Below are positions 17,070 through 25,840 of a stretch of 40,514 nucleotides of DNA, in pieces. Location of the stretch: the NCBI GenBank assembly GCA_013298665.1, contig JAAFIK010000046.1, positions 1 to 40,514 of the forward strand. The letters are read 5' to 3'. Origin of the DNA: Chitinophagales bacterium (GTDB taxonomy: Bacteria; Bacteroidota; Bacteroidia; Chitinophagales; Chitinophagaceae). A model generated the notes under the pieces. The model saw nothing but the letters and a program-made list of their open reading frames with translations, made no database searches and was not told the DNA's origin. A program made the position numbers and the translations under genes. Numbering within the stretch: the first letter of the stretch is position 1; the number at the start of each line of letters is the position of its first letter.

Positions 17070-17852
17070 TTATTTTCGGCGACCAAATACTATAGCAACA
17101 TAGGCTGAAAGAAAAAACTGCCGTTGCTTCTCAAACACCATCTGGGGAACTTTTTTGCCATAATATTCCGCCATAACCCCAACTTCAAGCGCCGCAACGG
17201 TTTCGTTGTATCGGCCATAATCAAAACGTACTCCACCCTTGGCATAAAGTCCGGGGGAGACTTTCAGGTTTTTCCACCCCGTACCCAGGCGCGGACCGCT
17301 GAAATAAGGCGGTTTCAGAAAAAGTGCACTATCCTGTGCATCATATTTTACAAAGCGGCGCTGCCCTGTATTATCGAGTACTTCCACCATATACGGACGA
17401 AGCAAACTGATGGCGATACCACCGCCGCCATTGACAGAAATACTCACCCCGTTTTTATTACTTTTATTACCAAGCAGGTATTGAAACTGTGCGCCAAGTC
17501 GTATGGGGTAAACAAAATTTTGTTTCCCATAAATAATAGGTGCGCCAAGCCCGGAAGGATCTGTCTGCTTTTCTTCCCGGGGATGTTTGCGCTCGGTAAT
17601 TTCCAATTGAAACAATAATGCGTTACGGATAGACTTTGCCCGGCCGATCTCCATGAAAAGTCCATACCCATCAGTCGTAAGTTTACCACCATACACAAAA
17701 TGTTTGCGGTAAGCGATCACGCCCTCCTCTTCCTGACTTACCAGAGCGTTGATGCGCAGACGGCGTTCTACCTTTTTATCTTTCTTCGATCGCTGAGCCA
17801 TTGCAGTATTAAAAGCGGCCAGGCAAATGAAAAGGAATGCTATTTTCTTCAT
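17070..17852 (-). CDS. Exported beta-barrel-like protein
   Basis: A 260-residue protein with a signal peptide (MKKIAFLFICLAAFNTAMAQ) followed by a basic stretch (RSKKDKKVERRLR) and then alternating strands of amphipathic pattern, for example YGLFMEIGRAKSIRNALLF, FVYPIRLGAQFQYLLG and GVSISVNGGGGIAISLLRP. The C-terminus FFLSAYVAIVFGRRK looks like a last barrel strand. A small outer-membrane beta-barrel is likely. The substrate or partner is unknown. It diverges from the OsmC-like gene with only 41 bp between starts, and follows the same direction as lipA (95 bp gap). Confidence 0.72.
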   Translation of the reverse strand: MKKIAFLFICLAAFNTAMAQRSKKDKKVERRLRINALVSQEEEGVIAYRKHFVYGGKLTTDGYGLFMEIGRAKSIRNALLFQLEITERKHPREEKQTDPSGLGAPIIYGKQNFVYPIRLGAQFQYLLGNKSNKNGVSISVNGGGGIAISLLRPYMVEVLDNTGQRRFVKYDAQDSALFLKPPYFSGPRLGTGWKNLKVSPGLYAKGGVRFDYGRYNETVAALEVGVMAEYYGKKVPQMVFEKQRQFFLSAYVAIVFGRRK

Positions 17853-17893
17853 GTATGCAATTTACTTTTATAAATTTACACAAAAATACTATA

Positions 17894-18307
17894 ATGACTG
17901 CAACTGTTCTTTACAAAGGTGAATTCCGTTGTGTCTGCACCCACCTCCAAAGCGGTACGATAATTGAAACAGACGCGCCAACAGATAACCGGGGCAAAGG
18001 TTCGCGCTTCTCTCCCACCGACACCCTATGTGTGGCACTGGCTACCTGTATTGTAACCACCATGGCATTAAAAGCTACGGACATGGGGATAGTACTCAAT
18101 GGCACCCAACTTGAAGTGACCAAACACATGATAGCCGATCCCAGGCGTATCGGCAAAATTGAGATTGCCATCAGCCTGCCCGCTGTTGGCGGCATGCAAG
18201 AAAAAGACAGGACAGTATTAGAACGGGCAGGCAACAATTGCCCGGTAGCCAAAAGCCTCCACCCGGATCTGGATGTACAGGTTGCCTATCACTGGAACAC
18301 AGCGTAA
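17894..18307 (+). CDS. OsmC/Ohr-family protein
   Basis: OsmC-type proteins reduce organic hydroperoxides through a cysteine pair. ATG 17894 (MTATVLYKGEFRC) is chosen over one at 17837 because the latter falls inside the short divergent gap and adds an unlike N-terminus. The 137-residue protein has FSPTDTLCVALATCIVTTM, where the second Cys is in the usual catalytic position, and a second conserved Cys in AGNNCPVAKSLH. The start LYKGEFRC is similar to the YfcE/OsmC branch. Cytoplasmic. A bidirectional terminator follows. Confidence 0.88.
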   Translation: MTATVLYKGEFRCVCTHLQSGTIIETDAPTDNRGKGSRFSPTDTLCVALATCIVTTMALKATDMGIVLNGTQLEVTKHMIADPRRIGKIEIAISLPAVGGMQEKDRTVLERAGNNCPVAKSLHPDLDVQVAYHWNTA

Positions 18308-18380
18308 AGTAAAGCTAGCCCCCACCAGCCGGGCACACTAATTCAGGTGCCGGAATAGACGTATACATTATTGCCGTGTG

Positions 18381-18415
18381 AAAAAAAAGAGACTGCCCGA
18401 AAGACAGTCTCTTTT
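18381..18415. terminator. Bidirectional terminator between the osmC-like gene and pnp
   Basis: AAAAGAGACTG (18385-18395) pairs with CAGTCTCTTTT (18405-18415), loop of nine, with A- and T-runs on both sides. It serves two convergent genes. Confidence 0.85.
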
Positions 18416-18463
18416 ATAATATTACAGTACGAAACACACTGCGTAAAACTTACAGGAACAGCC

Positions 18464-20590
18464 TTACTGACGTTGCTCCGGCTTGGGCATCAGGGCTTTG
18501 CGGCTGAGTTTGTACTTGCCGGTACGCTGGTCAATTTCCACCAGTTTCACCTTTACCTTATCCCCTTCCTTAAATATTCCATCCATGGTTTCAAGGCGCT
18601 TCCAACTGATTTCACTAATATGAAGCAGGCCTTCTTTCTTTGGAAGGAATTCTACAAAGGCGCCAAATTCTTTAATCCCCTTTACGGTTCCTTCATATTC
18701 CTTACCAACTTCGGGAACGGCTGTTATACCACTGATCCACTCTACTGCACGATCAAGTCCCTCTTTAACAGGAGAGAAAACGCTGACTTCGCCGGTATTA
18801 CCTACTTCCTCGATATTGATGGTTGTGCCTGTTTCGCGCTGAATTTCCTGAATCACCTTACCCTGTGGCCCGATTACCGCGCCGATAAATTCTTTGTCGA
18901 TGATGAGTTTAACCATACGCGGTGCATGTGGCTTCACTTCAGGACGATGTGCAGGTATGCAGGTGTACATGGCATCGAGGATGTGCATACGGCCAGCTTT
19001 TGCCTGTGCAAGTGCCTGGCGCATAATGTCCATACTCAGACCATCTACTTTGATATCCATTTGTACACCACAGATACCGTCGGGAGTACCCGTTACTTTA
19101 AAGTCCATATCACCCAGATGATCTTCATCACCCAGAATATCAGTCAATATAGCGAATTTACCTTCTTTACTGATCAGTCCCATCGCCACACCACTTACGT
19201 GTTTGGGCAAAGGTACACCAGCATCCATCAGGGCAATAGAACCGGCACAAACCGTAGCCATTGATGAAGATCCATTACTTTCAAGTATATCACTCACCAC
19301 CCTTACCGTGTATGGGTATTCTCCCTTTGGCATCATTTGCTTGAGGGAGCGCATAGCAAGATTACCATGCCCTACTTCGCGGCGACTCTGGCCACGCATC
19401 ATTTTTACTTCCCCAGTACTGAAAGGCGGGAAGTTGTAATGCAGGAAAAATTTAGAATCGTAAGATTTAGCGGCACTTTCGACCAGCAGATCATCCAAAG
19501 GCGTACCAAAGGTAACTGTGGTGAGCGATTGGGTTTCACCACGGGTAAAAAGTGCTGAACCGTGTGGTGAAGGCAATAAACCAGCCTCCATCTCAAGGGG
19601 ACGAACATCTTCAAGTCCACGACCGTCAAGGCGTTTGCGATCGTTGAGGATCATGTCACGCACCACATGGTATTGAAGTTCGCCAAAATAAAATCCGATC
19701 AGTTTTTTATCTTCATCAGCCAGCTCTTCGCCAAGATGCACCGTCAGTTCTTCCTGCAATTTTTTGAAGGCATCGCTTCGTTCGTGCTTTGCAGAGGCTG
19801 CAGCAGCGATGGCATGCATTTTATCTTTACAGAAGGCGGTAATTTTATTGTCAAGTTCTTCGTTGCGATATGGTTTTGTGTAGTCTCTTTTGGTTGTAGC
19901 ACCAACGAGGTTACGCAGTTCTTCCTGTGCTTTTACCTGTACGCGTATGGCATCATGCGCCAGTTCGAGCGACTTTACAAGATCTTCTTCCTGACACTCT
20001 TTAGCCTCACCTTCCACCATCATGATGTTTTTGTCGGTGGCAGCAATGATAAACTCCAGATCAGATTTTTCGAGTTCCGAACGGGTTGGGTTAACGATAA
20101 ACTGTCCGTTAACACGCCCGATGCGCACCTCACTGATGATTTCTTTAATGGGAATGTCAGACACAGCTAATGCAGCAGAAGCGGCAAGACAGGCCATTGA
20201 GTCGGGCATTACCTCAGGATCAGAAGATACAAGGGTAACCAGTACCTGCACATCGCAGAGATAATCTTCCGGGAAAAGCGGACGCAGTGCGCGGTCGATC
20301 AAACGACTGGTGAGGATTTCATAGTCGTTAAGACGGGCTTCTCTTTTAAAGAAAGAACCCGGAATGCGACCTGCAGAAGCAAATTTCTCCTGGTAATCTA
20401 CTGAAAGCGGGAAGAAAGACTGCCCTTCCTTAGGCTCCTTGTTGGCAACAACAGTAGCAAGAATGATACAATTGCCCTGTGAAACGGTAACGGCGCCATC
20501 AGCCTGGCGAGCCATTTTACCGGTTTCGATGGTAACCATACGGCCACCGCCAATATCAAAAGTGACTGATTTCGGTTGTAATAATGACAT
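18464..20590 (-). CDS. pnp: Polyribonucleotide nucleotidyltransferase (PNPase)
   Basis: Phosphorolytic 3'-to-5' exoribonuclease acting in mRNA turnover. At 708 residues it is full length. Two RNase PH-like domains flank a helical linker: the first starts at FDIGGGRMVTIETGKMA, the second holds GETQSLTTVTFG, SRREVGHGNLAMRSL and ILESNGSSSMATVCAG, the phosphate-binding site. A KH domain follows (KEFIGAVIGPQGKVIQEI, GxxG loop) and an S1 domain (VGKEYEGTVKGIKEFGAFVEF). It lies 130 bp behind rpsO, the classic order, with two hairpins in the gap that could serve RNase processing and autoregulation as known for other bacteria. Confidence 0.98.
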   Translation of the reverse strand: MSLLQPKSVTFDIGGGRMVTIETGKMARQADGAVTVSQGNCIILATVVANKEPKEGQSFFPLSVDYQEKFASAGRIPGSFFKREARLNDYEILTSRLIDRALRPLFPEDYLCDVQVLVTLVSSDPEVMPDSMACLAASAALAVSDIPIKEIISEVRIGRVNGQFIVNPTRSELEKSDLEFIIAATDKNIMMVEGEAKECQEEDLVKSLELAHDAIRVQVKAQEELRNLVGATTKRDYTKPYRNEELDNKITAFCKDKMHAIAAAASAKHERSDAFKKLQEELTVHLGEELADEDKKLIGFYFGELQYHVVRDMILNDRKRLDGRGLEDVRPLEMEAGLLPSPHGSALFTRGETQSLTTVTFGTPLDDLLVESAAKSYDSKFFLHYNFPPFSTGEVKMMRGQSRREVGHGNLAMRSLKQMMPKGEYPYTVRVVSDILESNGSSSMATVCAGSIALMDAGVPLPKHVSGVAMGLISKEGKFAILTDILGDEDHLGDMDFKVTGTPDGICGVQMDIKVDGLSMDIMRQALAQAKAGRMHILDAMYTCIPAHRPEVKPHAPRMVKLIIDKEFIGAVIGPQGKVIQEIQRETGTTINIEEVGNTGEVSVFSPVKEGLDRAVEWISGITAVPEVGKEYEGTVKGIKEFGAFVEFLPKKEGLLHISEISWKRLETMDGIFKEGDKVKVKLVEIDQRTGKYKLSRKALMPKPEQRQ

Positions 20591-20607
20591 GTAAGAACGT
20601 GTTATAA

Positions 20608-20689
20608 ACCGGGGAATCGTTACCCGGTCAGATTAAAAAAGAACCATTGTAAAAGAACAATTCCCAACCGGAAAAAAACAGTTGGGAAT
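20608..20689 (-). promoter_or_regulatory. Two hairpins in the rpsO-pnp intergenic RNA
   Basis: ATTCCCAAC (20660-20668) pairs with GTTGGGAAT (20681-20689), and ACCGGG (20608-20613) with CCCGGT (20623-20628). In E. coli a hairpin in the same place is cut by RNase III to start PNPase autoregulation. The same role here is inferred only from position. The first hairpin is followed on the minus strand by T-rich DNA and could also attenuate. Confidence 0.55.
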
Positions 20690-20720
20690 AGTATCGTTTA
20701 CATAGCAATAATAATGATGA

Positions 20721-20993
20721 TTATTTGCGGAGACCTAATTTTTCGATCAACGCCCTGTATCCCGTCAAGTCATGCTTGCTGAGGTAAGTAAGTAAGCGTT
20801 TGCGCTTACCAACCATCTGCATCAGGCCGCGTTGGGTGGAGAAATCTTTTTTGTTGGTCTTAAGGTGGCCGGAAATATGGTTAATCCTTTCGGTAAGCAT
20901 AGCAATCTGCCCTTCTATCGAGCCGGTATTGGTAGCTTTTCCACCAAATTCAGCAAAAATGCTGACTTTTCGTTCAGTTGTTAAATGCGACAT
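20721..20993 (-). CDS. rpsO: 30S ribosomal protein S15
   Basis: Ninety residues starting MSHLTTERKVSIF at ATG 20993; the upstream ATG at 21023 adds ten residues not found in the family. The family motifs are FGGKATNTGSIEGQIAMLTE, then HLKTNKKDFSTQRGLMQMV and KRKRLLTYLSKHD. S15 binds 16S rRNA in the platform of the small subunit. It heads the rpsO-pnp pair. Confidence 0.98.
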   Translation of the reverse strand: MSHLTTERKVSIFAEFGGKATNTGSIEGQIAMLTERINHISGHLKTNKKDFSTQRGLMQMVGKRKRLLTYLSKHDLTGYRALIEKLGLRK

Positions 20994-21050
20994 CTCAATT
21001 TTTTTACGGTACCCGTGTGGCACCTTGTTATTTTTTCTTTATTTCGGGTG

Positions 21051-21058
21051 CGAAGGTA
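21051..21058 (-). promoter_or_regulatory. Predicted -7 element of rpsO
   Basis: The minus strand reads TACCTTCG, one base from TAnnTTTG, 57 bp before the S15 ATG. The -33 element is unclear. Confidence 0.35.
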
Positions 21059-21168
21059 GTATAAAATGCCGAAAATTGGCGTACTGATCCTTTTTTTTTA
21101 ACCCAATGGCACACAAACGGACTCATTTCAGGCCATATTGCCAGTATTCCCCATGTTTCCTGAACCGT

Positions 21169-21663
21169 TTATTTCATCTCCTTAAGGTTTACCCCGTACA
21201 TGATACAGAAGGCAAGTCCAATGACGCCTGCGAAAACGGTGCTGACCATCCCCATGATATTCGAGCCCATTACCAGGAAGGGAACAGCAATACCAACGAT
21301 CGTGCCTGCTATGTATAAGATAAATCCTTTTTTATTGAGTCTGAACATCAGGAAGGCACCTGCGAGGCAGAGGAGCGAAGTAAGGATAGCCCCAATAGCC
21401 ATGTGCCGCATATTCCCTTCAGTCATAAAAGAGGTCATCGAGTCAAAAACTTTTGCAAACTTTTTTGAACCCGCATCCCCGCTTGCATTCATCGCCGCTT
21501 TTGCCTTTTCCATTTCTACCGCTGTTTGAGCAGCAGTGAAATAGGAGTAAATACTCGAAAAGAGCGAAAAACCACTGTAACAAAAGGTAAGGATACACAG
21601 TACGAGTAAGAATACTGGTCTTTTTTTGGGGCCATTTTCAAATGGAGAATCTGCAGTTGACAT
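21169..21663 (-). CDS. Small membrane protein, four predicted helices
   Basis: A 164-residue protein with a short hydrophilic N-terminus, a membrane helix at about residues 17-40, an Ala/Lys-rich stretch (EMEKAKAAMNASGDAGSKKF), and three more helices (about 87-107, 113-131 and 137-156). The family is not recognised; the shape is like other small DUF membrane proteins of Bacteroidota. It faces the Gfo/Idh operon with its start 91 bp from that gene's start, so the two are divergent. No partner can be named from context. Confidence 0.7.
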   Translation of the reverse strand: MSTADSPFENGPKKRPVFLLVLCILTFCYSGFSLFSSIYSYFTAAQTAVEMEKAKAAMNASGDAGSKKFAKVFDSMTSFMTEGNMRHMAIGAILTSLLCLAGAFLMFRLNKKGFILYIAGTIVGIAVPFLVMGSNIMGMVSTVFAGVIGLAFCIMYGVNLKEMK

Positions 21664-21754
21664 GATAATTAAGCTTTTGCGGTAAAAATAGTAAAAAACG
21701 GGGGTTGAACATTTTTTTTCTGTTGCCTGCTAAAAACGCCATATTTGCCAGGAA

Positions 21755-22759
21755 ATGAGTCACGGCTTTGCCATATTAGGTTGCGGTAAGATTGCTGAGC
21801 GCCATGCCCAGCAGGCAGCAGCATGGGGTCGGCTGACAGCCGTATGCGACATTGCACATGAAAAAGCAGATGCATTGGCAGCCCGCTACGGAGTTCCCGC
21901 ATTTTACAATATTTCCGACCTGTTACAGCAGGCCAAAGAAACTTTGGTTATCAGTATATGCACACCGAACGGACTGCACGCCCCTCATTGCATCGCCTCA
22001 CTAGAGGCAGGCTTTCACGTGCTTTGCGAAAAACCACTTTGTACCAGTACTGCCGATGGTGAGGCAATGATTGCAGCGGCGGCGGCGGCAAAAAGGCAAT
22101 TGTTTGTGGTCAAATCTACCCGGCACAACCCGGTTATTCTGGCCTTGCGTAACCTTTTGCTGAGCGGCAGACTGGGGCAGGTCTATAGCTTTGCCATGAA
22201 TTGCGTGTGGAACCGCCCACCGGCCTATTATGCCAATAGCTGGAAGGGTAGCGCCGATCTGGACGGGGGTACATTGTTTACCCAATTCAGTCATTATACA
22301 GACGTGCTGCTCTGGCTGCTGGGCGAACCGGGAAAAGTAAGCGGGTTCAGGCGCAATTTTGCCCATACCCATGATATCGCTTTTGAGGATACAGGAGCGT
22401 TGGCCTTAGCGCTTGGGAATGGCATCATCGGCACCCTGCATTATAGTGTAAATGCCACCCATAAAAACCAGGAAGTATCATTAAGCCTTGTGGCAGCAAA
22501 TGGTACGCTGAAGATTGGTGGCCCTTACCTGAACGAACTCCTGTATCAGGAACCACAGCTTATTGACATCGCAGCATTACAGCCGGGCAATAGTGCCAAT
22601 GACTATGGCTTTTATAAGGGCTCTATGAGTAATCACGATAAAGTATATGAAGAGGTAATCAAGGCGTTGTCGGGTCAGGCAAACGCTGTTACGGATGGCA
22701 AAGAGGCATTACGGACCATCCGCCTGATCGAAACCATTTATCAACAGGTAAAATTGTAG
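21755..22759 (+). CDS. Gfo/Idh/MocA-family NAD(P)-dependent oxidoreductase
   Basis: A 334-residue cytoplasmic oxidoreductase. Rossmann NAD(P)-binding motif GFAILGCGKIAERHA at the N-terminus, then VISICTPNGLHAPHC, the family signature CEKPL (near residue 93) and a C-terminal sugar-binding alpha/beta domain with DLDGGTLFTQFSHYTD, where an Asp/His pair is likely catalytic. Such proteins often oxidise nucleotide sugars or their derivatives, as in WlbA. It is directly followed by two glycosyltransferase genes, so a role in making an unusual sugar for a surface glycan or glycolipid is plausible. The substrate is not shown by the sequence. Confidence 0.85.
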   Translation: MSHGFAILGCGKIAERHAQQAAAWGRLTAVCDIAHEKADALAARYGVPAFYNISDLLQQAKETLVISICTPNGLHAPHCIASLEAGFHVLCEKPLCTSTADGEAMIAAAAAAKRQLFVVKSTRHNPVILALRNLLLSGRLGQVYSFAMNCVWNRPPAYYANSWKGSADLDGGTLFTQFSHYTDVLLWLLGEPGKVSGFRRNFAHTHDIAFEDTGALALALGNGIIGTLHYSVNATHKNQEVSLSLVAANGTLKIGGPYLNELLYQEPQLIDIAALQPGNSANDYGFYKGSMSNHDKVYEEVIKALSGQANAVTDGKEALRTIRLIETIYQQVKL

Positions 22760-23860
22760 TTGCATTTGAATCGATTAGTATTTACAGTTACCAACAACCT
22801 CGGTTATGATCAGCGCATGATCAGAATCTGTACATCCCTGAGCCAGGCGGGATATGCTGTTACCCTTGTGGGTACCCGGTTCCGCAACAGCGGAATGCTA
22901 CCCGAACAGGTATTCAAACAAAAAAGATTGTTTATCCCCTTTCGTAAAGGGTTTGCATTTTATGCCTGGTATAATATAAGGCTTTTCTTTTCCCTGTTAT
23001 TGACCAGGGCCGATCTTCTTTGCTGCATCGACCTTGATACGATGCTGCCCGTTTACTTTGCAGCAAAGCTAAGGGGTAAAAAAATGGTGTACGATGCACA
23101 TGAATATTTCTCCCAGCAGAAAGAAGTGATCACAAGGCCGCGTATTTATGCCATATGGCATTGGATAGAAAAGCGATACCTGCCCCGCTTCCGCCATGGC
23201 TACACGGTTGGGCAATCCATTGCAGACGTTTTTGAACAACTGTATGGTGTAAAATATGCCGTGATCAGGAATGTAACCTTGCTGACACCGTTGATAAAGA
23301 CGGATAAGAAAGAAAGGATCATCCTTTACCAGGGTGCAGTGAATGAAGCGCGGGGCTTTGAGCAACTGATTCCGGCGATGAAACAAATTGATGCCGTGCT
23401 TGTTGTATATGGGGATGGCAATTTTTTTGAGCAGGCCAAAGCCCTGGTTACAGCACATGGGCTTGCGTCAAAAGTATTGCTGAAAGGCGCTGTGCTGCCT
23501 GCAGGTTTATCCGTACACACAGCCGGTGCATACCTCGGTATTAACCTGGTGGAGTACAAAGGACTGAATCAGTACTATTCACTGGCCAACAAGTTTTTTG
23601 ATTATATGCATGCAGGCATCCCGCAGGTAACCATGAACTTCCCTGAATATAAACGGTTGAACGATGTCCATCAGGTGGCTATATTGATTGACAGCATAAC
23701 TGAGGAAGCAATCATTGAAGCAGTGAACCGGTTGCTTGATGACGAAAACACTTACCGGAAGCTATCAGCAAACTGCCTGACTGGCAGAGCAATATTGAAC
23801 TGGCAGGAGGAAGAGAAAAAACTGCTCGCTTTTTATCAACAGTTATTTGCACAACATTGA
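22760..23860 (+). CDS. Glycosyltransferase (GT4-like) with a TTG start
   Basis: The start TTG at 22760 directly follows the stop of the oxidoreductase gene. It is preferred because the first strand (LNRLVFTVTNNLGYDQRMIRI) is needed and the next Met comes at residue 20. The 366-residue protein has a GT-B form: N-terminal acceptor domain with DLLCCIDLDTMLPVYFAAK and VYDAHEYFS, then the C-terminal nucleotide-sugar domain with LYQGAVNEARGFEQLI and VVYGDGNFF. No signal peptide; likely peripheral to the inner membrane. The gene is coupled to its neighbours at both ends. Sugar and acceptor are unknown. Confidence 0.88.
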   Translation: MHLNRLVFTVTNNLGYDQRMIRICTSLSQAGYAVTLVGTRFRNSGMLPEQVFKQKRLFIPFRKGFAFYAWYNIRLFFSLLLTRADLLCCIDLDTMLPVYFAAKLRGKKMVYDAHEYFSQQKEVITRPRIYAIWHWIEKRYLPRFRHGYTVGQSIADVFEQLYGVKYAVIRNVTLLTPLIKTDKKERIILYQGAVNEARGFEQLIPAMKQIDAVLVVYGDGNFFEQAKALVTAHGLASKVLLKGAVLPAGLSVHTAGAYLGINLVEYKGLNQYYSLANKFFDYMHAGIPQVTMNFPEYKRLNDVHQVAILIDSITEEAIIEAVNRLLDDENTYRKLSANCLTGRAILNWQEEEKKLLAFYQQLFAQH

Positions 23861-24981
23861 CGCAAAGACACTTACATATTGTAACACACGATGTACCCTG
23901 GCCAGCCGATTACGGCGGCGTGGTTGATCTGTTCTACAAACTGAAAACCCTTCATGAAAAAGGTATCCATATTCACCTGCATTGTTTTACCCAGGGACGG
24001 GAGCCACAGGCTGAACTGGATAAGTACTGTGCATCTGTTCACTATTATCAACGCAACAAGAGCCTAAAGGGGGTTTCTGCACGGCTACCGTTTATTGTAT
24101 CCTCACGCGCAAACCCGGATCTGGCAGCACGTTTAAAGCTTGACGATTACCCGATTTTACTGGAAGGCATACATACCACTTACCACCTTTTTAGCGGAGC
24201 ATTACGCAACCGGAAAGTATTTGTCCGGCTGCATAATGCAGAGTTCAACTACTATCGTAAACTTGCCGCACACGAAAAGAACCTGCTGAAAAAAATGTAT
24301 TTCCTGCGGGAGAGTTTGCTGCTGAAAAAGTACGAGCGGGAGCTTGCAGACAAAGCGGTGTTTATCGCTGTAAGCGACACCGATGTTACGCTTTATAAAA
24401 AGACATTTGGGGCTCCCGATATTCATTTCCTTCCGGTGTTTATTGCCGACACATTGGTAAGCAGTAAAGAAGGCATTGGTAATTACTGCTTGTACCATGG
24501 TAACTTAGCCATCAACGAGAATGAGAAAGCCGCAGCCTGGCTTCTGAAAAAGGTGTTCAGCAAGCTCACGATCCCTTTGGTGATTGCCGGGCGAAACCCC
24601 TCTCCTGCACTGGTACGTATGGCACACCTGCGTAAACATACCTGTGTGGTGGCCAATCCCTCAGATCATGAATTAAAAGACCTTATAGGGCGTGCACAGA
24701 TCAATGTACTGCCTTCCTTTAACAATACCGGCGTAAAACTTAAGCTGATCAATGCGCTCTGTAATGGCCGGCATTGCCTGGTTAATGACGCAGGGGTTGC
24801 AGGGAGTGCACTTGAGGCTGCCTGCCACAGCACGGAAACCGCTGATGGATTCTGTTCGGTGATCGTACAATTGTACCACCTGCCATTTGGCGAAGAAGAA
24901 ATAGATTTACGGCAGGGTCTGCTGCAAAGGGCTTACAATAACCGGCTCAATGCAGAAAAGCTTATTGCATGGATATGGTAG
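23857..24981 (+). CDS. Second glycosyltransferase with a TTG start
   Basis: The start TTG at 23857 overlaps the previous stop as TTGA, so translation is likely coupled. The 374-residue protein opens with RHLHIVTHDVPWPADYGGVVD, where the Gly-rich turn resembles GT-B glycosyltransferases, and ends with a second Rossmann-like half (YCLYHGNLAINENEKAA, then PLVIAGRNPS and GRAQINVLPSFNNTGVKLKL). It overlaps the end of ftsE, on the other strand, by 20 bp. Together with the oxidoreductase and first glycosyltransferase it probably acts on one surface glycan. Donor and acceptor are unknown. Confidence 0.85.
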   Translation: MTQRHLHIVTHDVPWPADYGGVVDLFYKLKTLHEKGIHIHLHCFTQGREPQAELDKYCASVHYYQRNKSLKGVSARLPFIVSSRANPDLAARLKLDDYPILLEGIHTTYHLFSGALRNRKVFVRLHNAEFNYYRKLAAHEKNLLKKMYFLRESLLLKKYERELADKAVFIAVSDTDVTLYKKTFGAPDIHFLPVFIADTLVSSKEGIGNYCLYHGNLAINENEKAAAWLLKKVFSKLTIPLVIAGRNPSPALVRMAHLRKHTCVVANPSDHELKDLIGRAQINVLPSFNNTGVKLKLINALCNGRHCLVNDAGVAGSALEAACHSTETADGFCSVIVQLYHLPFGEEEIDLRQGLLQRAYNNRLNAEKLIAWIW

Positions 24982-25651
24982 CATTATCCCATACTTTATT
25001 CATTTCCGTTTTGATGGTACGCGCCGGGTATTTCTGGATTACCCTGTAGTCATGCGTAGCCATTACAATAGTGGTGTTATAGTCCTTGCAGATGTGGAAG
25101 AGGAGTTGCATGATTTCATCAGAAGTTTCCGGGTCGAGGTTTCCTGTAGGTTCGTCTGCAAGGATCAGCTTGGGAGAGTTGAGTAGTGCCCGGGCAATGT
25201 CCACCCGCTGTTGCTCCCCCCCGCTCAACTCAAAAGGCATTTTGAATCCCTTGGTTTTTAAGCCTACTTTATCCAGTACATCAGCCACCTTTTCATCCAT
25301 CAGTTTTTCGTCTTTCCAACCAGTTGCCTTGAGTACAAACTTGAGGTTTTCGTTTACATTCCTGTCGGTCAGGAGTTGAAAATCCTGAAAAACCACCCCA
25401 AGGTTACGACGCAGAAAAGGTACTGTTTTCCAGGTCATTTCTTTCAGGTTGTACCCGACAACCGTACCATCACCCTCCTTCAGTGAAAGATCACCATAAA
25501 GGGTTTTGAGGAGGCTGGATTTACCTGTACCCGTTTTACCCACGAGGTAAACAAACTCTCCCTTTTCAACCGTAATATTTACGGCTTGCAGGATAAGGCT
25601 TTGCCCCTGGTAAATATTGACTTGCCTGAGATCTATTATTGATTGCGCCAT
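24962..25651 (-). CDS. ftsE: Cell-division ABC transporter ATP-binding protein FtsE
   Basis: A 229-residue ABC ATPase with Walker [11 protein letters not shown]-loop in [10 protein letters not shown], signature LSGGEQQR, Walker [12 protein letters not shown] and H-loop MATHD. The FtsE-like features are [16 protein letters not shown] and [14 protein letters not shown]. FtsE pairs with the membrane protein FtsX to control cell-wall hydrolases during division, but ftsX is not adjacent. The gene ends 20 bp inside the convergent glycosyltransferase gene. LolD-type lipoprotein exporters are similar, so the FtsE label rests on family likeness only. Confidence 0.85.
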   Translation of the reverse strand: MAQSIIDLRQVNIYQGQSLILQAVNITVEKGEFVYLVGKTGTGKSSLLKTLYGDLSLKEGDGTVVGYNLKEMTWKTVPFLRRNLGVVFQDFQLLTDRNVNENLKFVLKATGWKDEKLMDEKVADVLDKVGLKTKGFKMPFELSGGEQQRVDIARALLNSPKLILADEPTGNLDPETSDEIMQLLFHICKDYNTTIVMATHDYRVIQKYPARTIKTEMNKVWDNATISMQ

Positions 25652-25713
25652 TTTTTGTGCGATTATGATACATAAACGGGTGAATACTACCCAGCCAGCG
25701 GGTAGCTGAAACG

Positions 25714-25721
25714 CAAATTTA
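25714..25721 (-). promoter_or_regulatory. Predicted -7 element of ftsE
   Basis: The minus strand reads TAAATTTG, exact for TAnnTTTG, 63 bp before the ftsE start. A small hairpin (CTACCC at 25687-25692 with GGGTAG at 25700-25705) lies in the leader. Confidence 0.45.
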
Positions 25722-25779
25722 AACGTATTGTACGGGCGAAGGAAAAAAAATTATATCCCCAAATGTTAAAATACCGCAT

Positions 25780-25823
25780 AACTAAAAAAATAGTTGTTAA
25801 ACTAAACAATTAGTTTATCTTTG
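25780..25823 (+). promoter_or_regulatory. Promoter with twin operators of the BlaI-like repressor
   Basis: TTG (25794-25796), 19 bases and TATCTTTG (25816-25823) fit the Bacteroidota promoter exactly. Two 16-bp imperfect palindromes lie on it: AACTAAAAAAATAGTT (25780-25795) overlaps the -33 region, and AACTAAACAATTAGTT (25800-25815) sits in the spacer, 20 bp centre to centre, two helix turns. Such paired sites suit a dimeric BlaI-type repressor. They are not the published BlaI box of Staphylococcus, so binding is inferred. Confidence 0.75.
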
Positions 25824-25840
25824 TTTTGAAATACAGAAAG

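Noticed and set aside
16219..17103. Plus-strand frames over lipA
   Set aside because: lipA on the minus strand has every cluster-binding Cys. The plus frames are shadows with high Cys/Phe content and no motif.
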